A stretch of 64,000 nucleotides of DNA, from positions 1-64,000 of the forward strand of contig JAWOEI010000081.1 of the NCBI GenBank assembly GCA_046482825.1, given 5' to 3'. The notes under the pieces are model-generated. The model was not told the DNA's origin. It searched no databases and saw nothing but the letters and a program-made list of their open reading frames with translations. The translations under genes were made by a program, and so were the position numbers. Below are positions 44,010-53,946 of the stretch, in pieces; within the stretch, counting starts at the first letter, position 1, and every line of letters starts with the position of its first letter. This DNA comes from M55B167 sp046482825. Its GTDB lineage: Bacteria; Verrucomicrobiota; Kiritimatiellia; RFP12; UBA1067.

Positions 44010-44435
44010 TCACTGAATAACAACCAACGATATCCCCGCATGTGCACCCTTTGGCTTCATGCTTTTCAGCCATGGAGGCATATTCGTCGATCCTCCGGCA
44101 TATGTGTTGGTTGTAGTTATATCAGAAGAAACCGATGAGAGACTTTCCATAACTTCACGCACCCGCTTCGTTCGACTGCGATTCATCTGAAAAGATGTCG
44201 AGAACGCCCCTAATATCCCCCCTGTCAACAGACATATAATAGAAATAAAAACCATAGAGGAAATCGCAATCACCTGTTTGCCGTTACCGTCAATGCGAAA
44301 ACTTTTTTCGGTTTCAGTGCGTTCCCGTGCAGCTTCCAGACGTTCGCGCTCAAGCAGCATACGCTCACGCTCAAGCTTGAGCTTTTCCTGCTCAAGCATC
44401 ATTTCAGTACGGGACAATGTTTCTTCTTCACTCAT
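44010..44435 (-). CDS. Small coiled-coil membrane protein, orphan
   Basis: 141 residues. Residues 1-45 form a highly charged single-helix or coiled-coil segment of Glu/Arg/Leu repeats (EQEKLKLERERMLLERERLE), residues 52-75 a membrane helix (ISSMVFISIICLLTGGILGAF), then a Ser/Thr-rich tail. Clear GGAGA site. No family recognised; an inner-membrane protein with a cytoplasmic coiled coil is the simplest reading. It precedes manB on the same strand. Confidence 0.65.
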   Translation of the reverse strand: MSEEETLSRTEMMLEQEKLKLERERMLLERERLEAARERTETEKSFRIDGNGKQVIAISSMVFISIICLLTGGILGAFSTSFQMNRSRTKRVREVMESLSSVSSDITTTNTYAGGSTNMPPWLKSMKPKGAHAGISLVVIQ

Positions 44436-44576
44436 AACAGATCTCCAACCTCATATTATAGTGCAATCCCGCTTCTCTCTAAACCAAAAAATTTTATTCT
44501 TCTCCGGGTAATATATTAGCGCTTGAACGCAACTCCCCGCCGCACACATAGCAACTGGCTGCCGGACGCAGCTTAT

Positions 44577-45359
44577 TTATGCGTAAGTATGCATTCCCTT
44601 GAAAATCCGTGACAGATTTATCCAGGTCAGAGTAAGAATAATAAAGAGCAATCCTATCCATAAAAGGATGGCAAGCAGTTTAGGTTTTTTCAGTCCCAGT
44701 TTCAGACGCAGGTGAAAATATGTGCCGTATATCAGCCATGTCGCCAATGACCACGATTCTTTAGGGTCCCACTGCCAGTAATGTCCCCAGCATATTTTAC
44801 CCCACAAGGAACCGAGAATTAAACCGACAGATATCAGCAGAAAACCGGCTGTCACTGTCTGACGTGATGCCGCATCAGCACGCAAAAGGCGATCCCGGTC
44901 AAGACTGCAGAACATAGGCAGAGCCATTAAAGCGGCACGTGCCATCATGATATAACCGGCTACATAACTTGCCACATGTGGAACAAAAAGAGAACTCTGC
45001 AAAGCAGGGGGCAGTCGGCGCACCGCTTCATCCAGAACAAAACCGGCCGGTATGAGAATAACTATCCCCAGCAGAGCATCCTGCAACATGGTATCAAGTC
45101 CGTTCTTCCAGCGGCTGAACTGTGAAAGGGGCCATAGAAATGCAGCCATGCAGAGGAAGAATTCAAAGAGATTCTGCATAGGCGGATGGCCGACATGTAT
45201 GCCGCGCCAGACCAGAGAGACAACAGCCACAACAAAACCGCCTCCCCAGAAAGCGCGGGCGAGCTCATGTTTTTTCAGACAGCGGGCACAGAGTGTTGCC
45301 GCAAAAAATAATGCTGTGAGGTATATCAACCCGCCTTGAAGAGTGAATTTAATCGACAT
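44577..45359 (-). CDS. ccsA: Cytochrome c assembly protein CcsA (haem handling)
   Basis: 260 residues with about seven membrane helices. The haem-binding WWD signature is complete: WGKICWGHYWQWDPKESWSL, near 190-210. With ResB (CcsB) it makes the System II cytochrome c synthetase that exports haem and attaches it to CXXCH apocytochromes. It overlaps the ResB gene by 11 bases, with GGAGG inside the ResB coding end. The window has no cytochrome genes. Confidence 0.93.
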   Translation of the reverse strand: MSIKFTLQGGLIYLTALFFAATLCARCLKKHELARAFWGGGFVVAVVSLVWRGIHVGHPPMQNLFEFFLCMAAFLWPLSQFSRWKNGLDTMLQDALLGIVILIPAGFVLDEAVRRLPPALQSSLFVPHVASYVAGYIMMARAALMALPMFCSLDRDRLLRADAASRQTVTAGFLLISVGLILGSLWGKICWGHYWQWDPKESWSLATWLIYGTYFHLRLKLGLKKPKLLAILLWIGLLFIILTLTWINLSRIFKGMHTYA

Positions 45360-46137
45360 CCTTCACCTCCATTTCAGGGATTTTCAATCGGAAAATGCGA
45401 TAGCAGAAAAGCAATATACCGCTGAAAAGAACAATAAACCCCGCATACACACAGTGGAGTCCGGGTTCGCGTATAAACCGCAAAACTGTATAGGTTACAG
45501 GCTGATTGTTATAGTTAACAGTTTCACCCCAACTCATCTGATACACAAGATAATCGCCTATGCGTACAGGATGATTAACACGTATATTCTCAACATAGGG
45601 AGCTTTATCTGGATAAGTGACCGTCACCCGGCTGCGGTATTCCCTGATCGGCGGCATTCTGCCATGACTGCGGTCACCCGGAGCCCGCTCATAATAATCG
45701 ATCATAAACTTTTCAAGTTTAATTGTAAAATCAAGCTTGCCCACCAGATTAGTTAGCACGGGTCCGTCCCACAGAGCATTCATGACATCTCCGTCAACCA
45801 ATGCCATAGAACCCTGAAGCGGTTTGGGGTTTTCTGTAATCCCGGGCTCCAGATGCCCCCACAGCCAGCCGCCAAGAACAAGCGCACATCCCGCATGCAG
45901 CAGGGCGGAATCAAAACGGCGGTTCAGGAGAGTTATAAAAGCACGCACAGCCAGCAGAATGAAAATCAGGGCGGAAAAAATCAACGGCAGCGGTGTTGAC
46001 ATAAGCTGTATGGATTTGTCGGAACCGAAAAAAGCCAGCACTATCGAAGCAATTGAAAGCACCGTACAGATTATCGCCGCAGCCGCTGTGCCGCTTATTG
46101 TATTTATCAGTTTTTTCATCGGTTTTTCATTACGCAC
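45349..46137 (-). CDS. resB: ResB/CcsB-like cytochrome c biogenesis protein
   Basis: 262 residues, short for ResB. Three N-terminal helices (TAAAAIICTVLSIASIVLAFF; LPLIFSALIFILLAVRAF; LLHAGCALVLGGWLWG), a periplasmic domain with the ResB-like VTVTYPDK...VRIGDYLVYQMSWG segment, and a C-terminal helix. It starts at GTG 46137 with AAGGA upstream. It works with CcsA, whose gene it overlaps. Members of this length occur where the usual ResB periplasmic insertion is reduced. Confidence 0.85.
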   Translation of the reverse strand: MRNEKPMKKLINTISGTAAAAIICTVLSIASIVLAFFGSDKSIQLMSTPLPLIFSALIFILLAVRAFITLLNRRFDSALLHAGCALVLGGWLWGHLEPGITENPKPLQGSMALVDGDVMNALWDGPVLTNLVGKLDFTIKLEKFMIDYYERAPGDRSHGRMPPIREYRSRVTVTYPDKAPYVENIRVNHPVRIGDYLVYQMSWGETVNYNNQPVTYTVLRFIREPGLHCVYAGFIVLFSGILLFCYRIFRLKIPEMEVKDVD

Positions 46138-46205
46138 AAAGGCAGATTCCTTATCACCGCACTGGATGCCGGCACGGGTTCACCCTGCGGCATCAATGCG
46201 GCACC

Positions 46206-47714
46206 TTACTCTGACTTCCGGTCTCCGGCATCTGCATCCAGGACTTCTGCTGAGGCCCAGGCGGTGTAACCGTTGTGAGCCAGCCAGTCTGTTGCCCCCA
46301 CGTGACCACGTATAGCGGCCTTCTTAAAATATTTAACTGCTGTGATATGATTCGGGGTGACTCCCCGTCCATACTCATACATCATAGCCAAATTATATAG
46401 AGCTTCAACACAACCTCCCCGCACAGACTTGCGGAACCAGTCAACTGCAACATCATAATTCCGATCAACACCTTCTCCTCGCAGATACATCATTCCCAGA
46501 TTATTCTGTGCCGGAGGAAAGCCTTGCTCGGCAGCCAGAGAGAAAAACCTCTCAGCCTTTTCATAATTTTTTTCACGCCCTTTACCGCGATAATAGATTG
46601 TTCCTATAGCATTAACCGCAAAATAATTTTTTTTATTCGCAGCTTTCCGGTACCAGCGTAGTGCACGCTCATAATCCTGCGACACACCTTTGCCATTTTC
46701 ATACATCTGACCGATAATATAATGAGTCATAACATGGCCTTCTGATGCCGATTTTACCAGCCATTCAAGAGCCTCCTTATAGTCCTGTTCAACTCCGCGT
46801 CCATCCCGATAAAGAAGTCCAAGATTGAAAATCGCCTCCGGATGTCCGGCTTCAGCCGCTTTCCTGTACCATTTTACGGCTGCTTTCAAATCCTTTTTCA
46901 CACCTGATCCCTTTGAAAGCAGAAAGGCCAGATTGTATTGTCCAGCAGGATTGCCGTTTAAAGCAGATTTCCTGTACCATTGAAACGCCTGCTCCGGGCT
47001 GACTTCCACTCCCAGTCCCTGCTGATAAAACCAGCCGAGATTATTCATAGCATCAGAGTGTCCTTTATCCGCAGCCCGCAGAAAAAGCCGGCATGCCATA
47101 TCAAGATCTTTCGGCAGTCCCCTGCCGGCAGTATAAAGAGAACCGAGGTTATATTCCCCGGTGGGATCAACCTGCATTGCAGCCTGTCTGAAAAACTCTG
47201 CGGCCATCGCAAAATCCTGCTCGACTCCGTTACCGTTATAATACATCATTCCCAAGGCATTCTGTGACAAAGCAAGCCCCTGATCAGCTGATTTCTGAAA
47301 CCAGTCGCGTGCGTCCTTTTTGCTCTTCATAACAAAATCACAATCCAGACCGATCAGATATTGAGCCATGGCATTGCCATCCTCAGCCCGTTTGAGCATA
47401 TAGATACGCCCTTCGGAAAGGTATTTTGCCCTTTTGTTATCCGGCAGAGCGCAAAGCGGCTCAACTTCAGAGTAAACCGCCATCAGAAAACGAAAAAAAG
47501 GTTCACCCCGTTCAGCAAAGATTTTGACTTTAGCCGCAGCCGCTTTAAAATCATTCACGCTGCCCGCGCCGCGACTGCCGACAAAACGTTCCACCGCGCT
47601 TTTTATATCCAGTGCCGCACGTTGAACATCATTCGGCTTAATCTCCTGAGCATAAACAGAACAGGAAATCAACAGACAGAAAACAAAAAACAAATGGGTG
47701 CATTTGCAAAACAT
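46206..47714 (-). CDS. Exported Sel1-repeat protein
   Basis: 502 residues. The N-terminal export signal contains LISC at 15-18, which meets a lipobox, so it may be a lipoprotein; cleavage at VYAQ by signal peptidase I is the alternative. From about residue 120 to 485 there are about ten tandem 36-residue Sel1-like repeats of the pattern A-x2-LG-x2-Y-x2-G-x-GV-x2-D-x2-KA-x2-W-(Y/F)-x-KAA. These superhelical repeats mediate protein-protein contact. It lies about 70 bp upstream of resB on the same strand, but no functional link is evident. Confidence 0.9.
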   Translation of the reverse strand: MFCKCTHLFFVFCLLISCSVYAQEIKPNDVQRAALDIKSAVERFVGSRGAGSVNDFKAAAAKVKIFAERGEPFFRFLMAVYSEVEPLCALPDNKRAKYLSEGRIYMLKRAEDGNAMAQYLIGLDCDFVMKSKKDARDWFQKSADQGLALSQNALGMMYYNGNGVEQDFAMAAEFFRQAAMQVDPTGEYNLGSLYTAGRGLPKDLDMACRLFLRAADKGHSDAMNNLGWFYQQGLGVEVSPEQAFQWYRKSALNGNPAGQYNLAFLLSKGSGVKKDLKAAVKWYRKAAEAGHPEAIFNLGLLYRDGRGVEQDYKEALEWLVKSASEGHVMTHYIIGQMYENGKGVSQDYERALRWYRKAANKKNYFAVNAIGTIYYRGKGREKNYEKAERFFSLAAEQGFPPAQNNLGMMYLRGEGVDRNYDVAVDWFRKSVRGGCVEALYNLAMMYEYGRGVTPNHITAVKYFKKAAIRGHVGATDWLAHNGYTAWASAEVLDADAGDRKSE

Positions 47715-47857
47715 GAAGATATATTACTTCAGCTTGGCATAAAAAAACACAAAAAAGCGCAAAAACAAGAAAAACAAGATGTAGAATCAGAATGTTTTAT
47801 GCCATGTTGAACGAAGACAGGTTAAATGAATATTTATGAAGGTACGACAACTGAAAA

Positions 47858-48421
47858 CTACGCGGACGAACAGCAACCTGCGTGAAACGTCTTAGAATCC
47901 TTCCAGCACGGCAGGGCTGCATCTTTTTCTGAAATCCGGGGCTTTATGTCACGGGGCCATTTTATCTTCAATTCAGGGTCATTCCACAGCACTCCGTACT
48001 CATCATTGGAGGCGTAAAAATCATCACATTTGTAAAAGAAATCCGCAGTATCACTCAGAACCATAAACCCATGAGCAAATCCTTTGGGAACATACAACTG
48101 CAATCCATTCTCAGCGGAGAGAAGAACGGACTCCCATTTGCCGAAGGAAATCGAATTTTCCCGCATATCAACGACAACATCAAAAACCTCTCCCTGCAGA
48201 ACGCTTACAAGTTTTGCCTGACTATGTTCATACTGGTAGTGAAGACCTCGCAGTACACCTTTTGTTGAACGAGACCAGTTATCCTGAACAAATTCAGTAT
48301 CTATTCCCGTCTCAGTGTATTGCTGTCGATGATAGCACTGCTGGAAAAAACCACGTTCATCCGGGAAACGCCCGGGTTGAATTAACTTCAGCCCTTCAAG
48401 TGATAAATTCCTGATTTTCAT
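47858..48421 (-). CDS. rfbC: dTDP-4-dehydrorhamnose 3,5-epimerase
   Basis: 187 residues from ATG 48421, which has GGGAGA upstream and lies two bases after the rfbD stop. RmlC cupin fold: FPDERGFFQQCYH, QDNWSRSTKGVLRGLHYQ with the catalytic His, VFDVVVDMRENS, and YVPKGFAHGFMVLSD with the second His/Tyr region. It epimerises C3 and C5 of dTDP-4-keto-6-deoxyglucose. Third gene of rfbA-rfbD-rfbC. Confidence 0.95.
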   Translation of the reverse strand: MKIRNLSLEGLKLIQPGRFPDERGFFQQCYHRQQYTETGIDTEFVQDNWSRSTKGVLRGLHYQYEHSQAKLVSVLQGEVFDVVVDMRENSISFGKWESVLLSAENGLQLYVPKGFAHGFMVLSDTADFFYKCDDFYASNDEYGVLWNDPELKIKWPRDIKPRISEKDAALPCWKDSKTFHAGCCSSA

Positions 48422-48423
48422 AA

Positions 48424-49305
48424 CTAGTCTCCCATTTCCTTCAGCAGCGAGGCGCCGCATTCTCTGACAAAACTTCTCAACTCAACCCGCCAATCCTGAA
48501 AAACATTCACTCCCCTTTTTTTTGCATGACGATTTTCCATAATTGAGTTTTCGGGTCGTTTAACCGGTGTCGGGAAGTGTTCAGTTCTGCAGGGAACAAA
48601 ATTATGGGCTATATTCAACTCTTCCATAAATGCACACGCGAACTCGTACCACGTGCAGTGCCCCTCAGAAGAAGCATGAAACAGCCCCTGCAAACCCTTT
48701 CGCGATATAATCTCTATCTGTTGTGCCAGTGTCTTTGTCCAGGTAGGAGAACCGTACTGATCATTCACCACCTTGATTTCTCTACCGGGATTATCCAATG
48801 TCAAACGCAGCATTGTTTTTAGGAAGTTATGTCCCCGCGCACTGTAGAGCCACGCCGTTCTCAGAATTGCATAGTTATCAATGCTTTCTTTTATGGCACA
48901 CTCTCCCGCCAGCTTGGATCTTCCATATTCGGAGACAGGTGCGGGAAGATCTGTCTCAACCCAAGGCTGATACAGGGGCTTGTCTCCGGAGAAAACATAA
49001 TCCGTCGAAACATGAAGCAGAAATGCGCCGCTATCAGCAGCCCATGCAGACAGATTTACAGGAATATCCCTGTTAGCTTTCCAGCATGAAGGATCATTTT
49101 CACATGCATCAACCGCCGTATAAGCTGCGCAATTGATTATCAAATCCGGCTTAATACACTCCAAAGCCGCCCTGCTTTGATTTTTGTCGGACAGATCAAC
49201 TTCGGGCAGATCAACCCCGTAAAGGTCATATTCGCATCCGGTGAACAACTCCAAACACTCTTCTCCGAGTTGTCCGTTAGATCCTGTTATTAAAACTTTC
49301 AGCAT
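48424..49305 (-). CDS. rfbD: dTDP-4-dehydrorhamnose reductase
   Basis: 293 residues from ATG 49305, chosen over an in-frame TTG at 49335 because AAGGAAGG lies upstream and the fold starts there. Rossmann motif ITGSNGQLGEE, the STDYVFSG segment, and catalytic YGRSKLAGE (Tyr-x3-Lys). It makes dTDP-L-rhamnose with NAD(P)H. The gap to rfbA (about 130 bp) contains an AGGAAT/ATTCCT hairpin at 49386-49401. Confidence 0.95.
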   Translation of the reverse strand: MLKVLITGSNGQLGEECLELFTGCEYDLYGVDLPEVDLSDKNQSRAALECIKPDLIINCAAYTAVDACENDPSCWKANRDIPVNLSAWAADSGAFLLHVSTDYVFSGDKPLYQPWVETDLPAPVSEYGRSKLAGECAIKESIDNYAILRTAWLYSARGHNFLKTMLRLTLDNPGREIKVVNDQYGSPTWTKTLAQQIEIISRKGLQGLFHASSEGHCTWYEFACAFMEELNIAHNFVPCRTEHFPTPVKRPENSIMENRHAKKRGVNVFQDWRVELRSFVRECGASLLKEMGD

Positions 49306-49433
49306 TTCCAGAAAATCCTTCCTTGAAACCTGCAAAGATACAATTTGAAACTGTCACTTATCTTAATATAATGCATTAATGCAGAAGGAATACAAATTCC
49401 TGTTTTCTGTGTTAAAAGCAGACTACATAGCGC

Positions 49434-50300
49434 CTAACTGAGACAGACTCTGGACAAGTATTCTCCATACGCGGATTTTTTATAAACTTCCGCATGTTTC
49501 TTCAATGCATTTTTATCTATGAATCCCATACGCCAGGCAATTTCTTCGACACACGCAATCTTCAGCCCCTGTCTGTCCTGAACTGTTTTTACAAATGAGG
49601 TTGCATCAGCCAGAGAATCATGGGTGCCGGTATCCAACCATGCAAAGCCGCGTCCCATGAGCTTGACATTGAGCCTTTGCAGCAGCATATATTCGCGGAT
49701 AACATCGATAATTTCATACTCCCCGCGGGCGGAAGGCTCCAGTCCGGCTGCTATGTCAACAACGTAAGAGTCAAAGAAATAAAGCCCCGTCACCGCATAA
49801 TTGGATCTCGGCCGTTCGGGCTTTTCTTCAATTGAATCCACTTTCCCGGCAGCATCGAAACTGACCACTCCATAACGTTCGGGATCGTGCACATTATAAG
49901 CGAAAACAGTTGCACCCCCGCATTCATCGGCGGACCTCAACAAACGATGCATTCCATCGCCATAAAAGATGTTATCCCCCAGAATCAGACAAACCGGATC
50001 ATCAACAATAAACTCACGTCCCAACACAAATGCCTGAGCCAGACCGTTGGGAACTTCCTGCACTTTGTACTCAAACCGCATACCTAACTGAGAACCATCC
50101 CCCAGCAATTGCTCAAAAACAGGCGTTGCCTCCGGGGTGGAAATAATCAGAACCTCGCGGATACCGGCCAGCATCAGAGTGGAAAGAGGATAGTAGATCA
50201 TAGGTTTATCATACACTGGCAGCAATTGCTTGCAGACAACCTGTGTAACGGGATAAAGCCGGGTTCCCGAGCCGCCAGCAAGTATTATTCCTTTTCTCAT
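49434..50300 (-). CDS. rfbA: Glucose-1-phosphate thymidylyltransferase
   Basis: 288 residues from ATG 50300, with AGGTG seven bases upstream; a TTG at 50306 is less likely. Signature GIILAGGSGTRLYPVT at the N-terminus, PVYDKPMIYYPLS, CLILGDNIFYG (Mg-binding Asp), and VISFDAAGK-like VVSFDAAGKVDSIEEKP. It makes dTDP-glucose. rfbB, the 4,6-dehydratase between this and rfbC/D, is not in the window and must be elsewhere for the pathway to work. Confidence 0.96.
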   Translation of the reverse strand: MRKGIILAGGSGTRLYPVTQVVCKQLLPVYDKPMIYYPLSTLMLAGIREVLIISTPEATPVFEQLLGDGSQLGMRFEYKVQEVPNGLAQAFVLGREFIVDDPVCLILGDNIFYGDGMHRLLRSADECGGATVFAYNVHDPERYGVVSFDAAGKVDSIEEKPERPRSNYAVTGLYFFDSYVVDIAAGLEPSARGEYEIIDVIREYMLLQRLNVKLMGRGFAWLDTGTHDSLADATSFVKTVQDRQGLKIACVEEIAWRMGFIDKNALKKHAEVYKKSAYGEYLSRVCLS

Positions 50301-50490
50301 AATCAATCACCTTTTAAATTACAGAAGACAGTGTATTATTATACCCGCCAACAGGCAAGCATTCCTCCGGAACCTGTTTTTCTGTTACCTTTTCGCTAAT
50401 ACGGCTAATTATTTTATAAAGTCCTGAACTCACACAGAAATCAACTTTTCAGCCAAATCAAGGGTTTTATGATAATATCAGATTATTGTT

Positions 50491-50520
50491 GTGACACAAA
50501 ACAGGCCCTTGAGATATAAT
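50491..50520 (+). promoter_or_regulatory. Sigma-70-type promoter of the glycosyltransferase at 50.5 kb
   Basis: GTGACA (50491-50496), 18 bases, perfect TATAAT (50515-50520). The start site would be near 50527, which argues that translation begins at ATG 50544 rather than 50529. Confidence 0.6.
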
Positions 50521-50543
50521 GCAGTCAAATGCATGGAGAATAT

Positions 50544-51647
50544 ATGACTAAGCCGCTGGTATCAATAATTATTGTAAACTGGAACAAAGTCGAATACCTG
50601 CGTAATTGTATCGAATCTCTGCTCGAATCCACATATAAAAGCATTGAAATTATTGTAGTTGACAACGGTTCTGCTGACGGCAGTGCTGAATATCTGAAAC
50701 ATCTGATACAGACTCAGAAAAATGTCAAAGCCATCTTCAACAAAGAAAATCTCGGATTCGCAGGGCCATCCAATCAGGGGGCGGAGATAGCAGATGGCGA
50801 ACTGCTTTTTCTGCTGAACAACGACACTATTATTGACCGGAACTGCATAGAAGAAGTTGTAATTTTTTTCAACGAACACCCGGAAGCCAGTGTTGTGCAG
50901 CCGCGTTTAATGCAAAACGAAGAACTAATGGATGAACAAGGCAACGTTTTATTGACCAATGGTTTTTTACTGCATTTCGGATACAACTGCATCCTGAAAC
51001 CTGTATTCAAAGCGACATATCCTGTTTTCTCAGTAAAAGGAGCCGCCTTTTTTATAAGGCGTGAAGTTTATACGCAAATCGGATTATTCCGTCCGGAATT
51101 TTTCGCATTTTATGAAGAAACCGACTTTTGTCACAGATGCTGGCTAGCCGGATTTCCTGTTTACTACATGGGCAAAGCGGTTGTCATGCATATCGGACAC
51201 ATTACTGCGGCTCAATTTAAAAAAGAAAAACCTGTCTGGATATGGGAGAAAAGCATTTACAACAGGTTTGTCTCGCTCGCCACACTTCTTTCAGCAAAGT
51301 CACTCATGAGAATTTTTGTTCCCCACTTACTGCTGTCTTTACTGACAGCACCGATACTTCACATCAAAGGCAGAAAAAATATTGCAAAAGCCACAATTTC
51401 TGCTTTGTGCAGTTTCATTAAAAATATCAGACACATTCAAAGACAACGTCAATGCATACACAAACAACTCGACGGTTATTCAGAAAAACAGATTTTCGAT
51501 GAGTTGGGCCTCATAACAAGGCCACCGAAAGGATATTTATGGGCCTCTGCAAAAGGGAATCTGAGTGAATACTGGAAAAAACCTCAAACAGAAAAATACA
51601 TTAATGATTTGATTGCGAAACTTTCCAAAAACTCAAAACATCTATAA
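50544..51647 (+). CDS. Glycosyltransferase family 2, rhamnosyltransferase-like
   Basis: 367 residues, start fixed by GGAG seven bases upstream. GT-A fold: VSIIIVNWNKVEYL, VVDNGSADGS, NLGFAGPSNQG, the DxD-like LLNNDT, and the WbbL-type C-terminal block VKGAAFFIRREVYTQIG...FFAFYEETDFCHR with GHITAAQF. A helical pair near 250-280 suggests membrane association. Given the rfb genes next door, transfer of rhamnose to a lipid-linked glycan is a reasonable guess, not shown. Confidence 0.85.
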   Translation: MTKPLVSIIIVNWNKVEYLRNCIESLLESTYKSIEIIVVDNGSADGSAEYLKHLIQTQKNVKAIFNKENLGFAGPSNQGAEIADGELLFLLNNDTIIDRNCIEEVVIFFNEHPEASVVQPRLMQNEELMDEQGNVLLTNGFLLHFGYNCILKPVFKATYPVFSVKGAAFFIRREVYTQIGLFRPEFFAFYEETDFCHRCWLAGFPVYYMGKAVVMHIGHITAAQFKKEKPVWIWEKSIYNRFVSLATLLSAKSLMRIFVPHLLLSLLTAPILHIKGRKNIAKATISALCSFIKNIRHIQRQRQCIHKQLDGYSEKQIFDELGLITRPPKGYLWASAKGNLSEYWKKPQTEKYINDLIAKLSKNSKHL

Positions 51648-51728
51648 GCGCAGTACTCTGTTACCACAGCTTTATTAGATGCCTATTCCGGCAAGTGAAA
51701 ATTTTGCAATATACCATTTTACTGATAA

Positions 51729-52883
51729 TCAGGAAAACAACTCTTTAAAAGAATCAGTGAAAATAACTTCCCATGTATATTCGCGTCCCAGTTCCGCCGC
51801 TTCCGTCCGCATAAGATTCACCGGATTTTTTTCCCCCTGCAGAATATCGCAGACTTTACGGGCAAAATCCTCGGCGCTGTATTCCGCAATCACACCGGCA
51901 CCTTTTTTCTGCAATATTGCTGCAACTGGTGGGACAGCCGTAAGCACAACAGGCAGACCGCACCCCAGATATGTCTTGATCTTGCCGGGGTCAGAATAGA
52001 AGGTGAAATTGTTTTTATCATAAGGATTGTACGGTGCCACAGCAACAGCGCATTTCTGAAGAATACTCAGGACCTCATCAAAGGACTCAACAAAGCCATG
52101 AAGACGGAAGGCATCTTCCAACCCCGAACCGGAAATCATTTTCCTAAGCCGAGACAGATCTCCGCCCCCTCCCACAACAGTCATTCTGGCAGCCGGGCAT
52201 TCTTTTCTCAGCACCTTCATCATGGGAACAAATAATTCCGCGCCTTTATTCAGCGTAATGTCACCCATATATACGATGGTGTAAGGATCAACCGCATCGG
52301 GAGATATTTCCACAGCCCGGCACCCATAAGGAGCAACCCGCCAGGAAACTTTCTCCGTCTTCATAACACCGGCATCAAAACGCGCTTCAATCATCTCTTT
52401 TGTCAGTGGCCAGACCCTGTCTACACTATATGCAGCCAGTCTATCGACACACTTATAAACGGCATTCATAATCTTGTTTTCATACCGTACCGGCGTATAA
52501 TCAATCATGTAGTAGACCACGTTTTTCACGGATGCCAAGGGCCGGGCCAACGATGAGGCCAAAGCCAGCAGATTATCACCACATACCAAAACATCCGCTT
52601 TACGGGCATACTTCAAAGTATAGAAAACGGCATACAGAAAATCTTTGATATAGGCCAACGCCTCTGGGAGTCTGACTTTAAAAAAAGAGCGTTTCTGATT
52701 TACAAGCTGACCATCAGAATAAGAATCAACTTGGATATATGTGTTCTTATTTGACCCGAAAGGGAAAGCCACATAAGTCAGGTCACGGGCTTTTTGTGAA
52801 ATAAGCCAATCGCGCAATTCCTCACAAGCACCGGTAGTGGCATAATGGGAGAAAATCACAATTTTTTTTGAACTGAAATCCAT
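51729..52883 (-). CDS. Glycosyltransferase family 4/1 protein
   Basis: A 384-residue GT-B enzyme. The C-terminal nucleotide-sugar domain has VYMGDITLNKGAELFVPMM, GVVGGGGDL-like VVGGGGDLSRL, FRLHGFVESFDEVLSILQKC, and the late YSDPGKIKTYLGCGLPVV followed by an acidic GVIAEYSAEDF (E-x-E region). Substrates unknown. Its ATG shares one base with the stop of the upstream GT2 gene (TAATG), so the pair is co-translated. Confidence 0.87.
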   Translation of the reverse strand: MDFSSKKIVIFSHYATTGACEELRDWLISQKARDLTYVAFPFGSNKNTYIQVDSYSDGQLVNQKRSFFKVRLPEALAYIKDFLYAVFYTLKYARKADVLVCGDNLLALASSLARPLASVKNVVYYMIDYTPVRYENKIMNAVYKCVDRLAAYSVDRVWPLTKEMIEARFDAGVMKTEKVSWRVAPYGCRAVEISPDAVDPYTIVYMGDITLNKGAELFVPMMKVLRKECPAARMTVVGGGGDLSRLRKMISGSGLEDAFRLHGFVESFDEVLSILQKCAVAVAPYNPYDKNNFTFYSDPGKIKTYLGCGLPVVLTAVPPVAAILQKKGAGVIAEYSAEDFARKVCDILQGEKNPVNLMRTEAAELGREYTWEVIFTDSFKELFS

Positions 52884-53902
52884 TATTTATCAGAAACCTG
52901 CCATGTTGAACGTTCAACCGGTGCTTGTTTCAAACCAAATATTTTTCTCAATGTACCCACACCGTAAGTCCACAAAGTTATCCAGCAAACAGGCACATGG
53001 CAGAACCAGGAACTATCAGGTCTGCGCATCCACCCGACTACTCCCTGAATCATAATGGGGAAAATTGAAACAGTAGCCAAGACGAATATAACGATACCAA
53101 TCTTACGTTGTTTATCCCAGGGGTAGGTTCTCTGTTTCTCCTGGGAAAAGTACAGAAAATCGCGAATACGTCTTCTCTGTTTTCTGGCGAAATCCTGCAA
53201 CCGGCTGCAATAAAGATGCACTATACCGCACTTCACCTTAGCCATATTGCAATAGCCAGCAGCAACCGCCTGATGCATCACATCTATATCAAAAAAATAG
53301 GGATCCCAGCTGACATACTCCAACAATGAACGACGAAAAACAAAACCATTTGCTCCGATTGTGGGCAACGAGGACTCAGAGAGTTTCAGTTTAAGCCAGT
53401 CACCCTTATCCTCCTGTTCAACATCCAAACCTGTCCATTTACCTGTTATAGCGCAAAACCGATCGTAATTGCCAGTGAACAGGCAGATCGGATCGTTCAT
53501 TCCCAGCAGTGCAAAATAACGGGTCAATGCAGGGTCATCACTCCGCACCGTATATTCCAGTGGTTCTGAAGCAACCACATCCGGGTCATCAAACGGGGCA
53601 GTCATCTGTTCCAGCCACTTTGAATCAGGCAGAATGTTATCACTGTCGACTAAGGCGATTATCTCACCTGATGCCGCCTTGATGCCGGCCGATTTACCAG
53701 CCTCTCCGGTTTTCAGCTCGTTTTCGACAATTTTATCAACACCAAGACCCTGTGCAATTGCAACGGTAGAATCCTGAGAACCGGCATCAGCAATAACAAC
53801 TTCATATTGCTCACGCGGCACACTCTGATTCAAAATGGAATCAAGACACTCTTTTATAGTTTTAGCCGAGTTTAATGTCGGTATAACAAAACTGACTTTC
53901 AA
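52883..53902 (-). CDS. Glycosyltransferase family 2 with C-terminal membrane segments
   Basis: 339 residues starting at TTG 53902 (AAGGAAAA upstream). GT-A domain: VSFVIPTLNSAKTIKECL, VIADAGSQDST, GKSAGIKAASGEIIALVDSD with the DSD metal site, and GANGFVFRRSLLE. Helices near 270-310 (IGIVIFVLATVSIFPIMIQG) place it at the inner membrane. Co-translated with the GT4 gene that follows; both lie opposite to the pse genes but in the same locus. Confidence 0.86.
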   Translation of the reverse strand: MKVSFVIPTLNSAKTIKECLDSILNQSVPREQYEVVIADAGSQDSTVAIAQGLGVDKIVENELKTGEAGKSAGIKAASGEIIALVDSDNILPDSKWLEQMTAPFDDPDVVASEPLEYTVRSDDPALTRYFALLGMNDPICLFTGNYDRFCAITGKWTGLDVEQEDKGDWLKLKLSESSLPTIGANGFVFRRSLLEYVSWDPYFFDIDVMHQAVAAGYCNMAKVKCGIVHLYCSRLQDFARKQRRRIRDFLYFSQEKQRTYPWDKQRKIGIVIFVLATVSIFPIMIQGVVGWMRRPDSSWFCHVPVCWITLWTYGVGTLRKIFGLKQAPVERSTWQVSDK

Positions 53903-53946
53903 GATTTTCCTTTTTTTTCAGACTGTTCTGACAGAGGTTAAACGCA

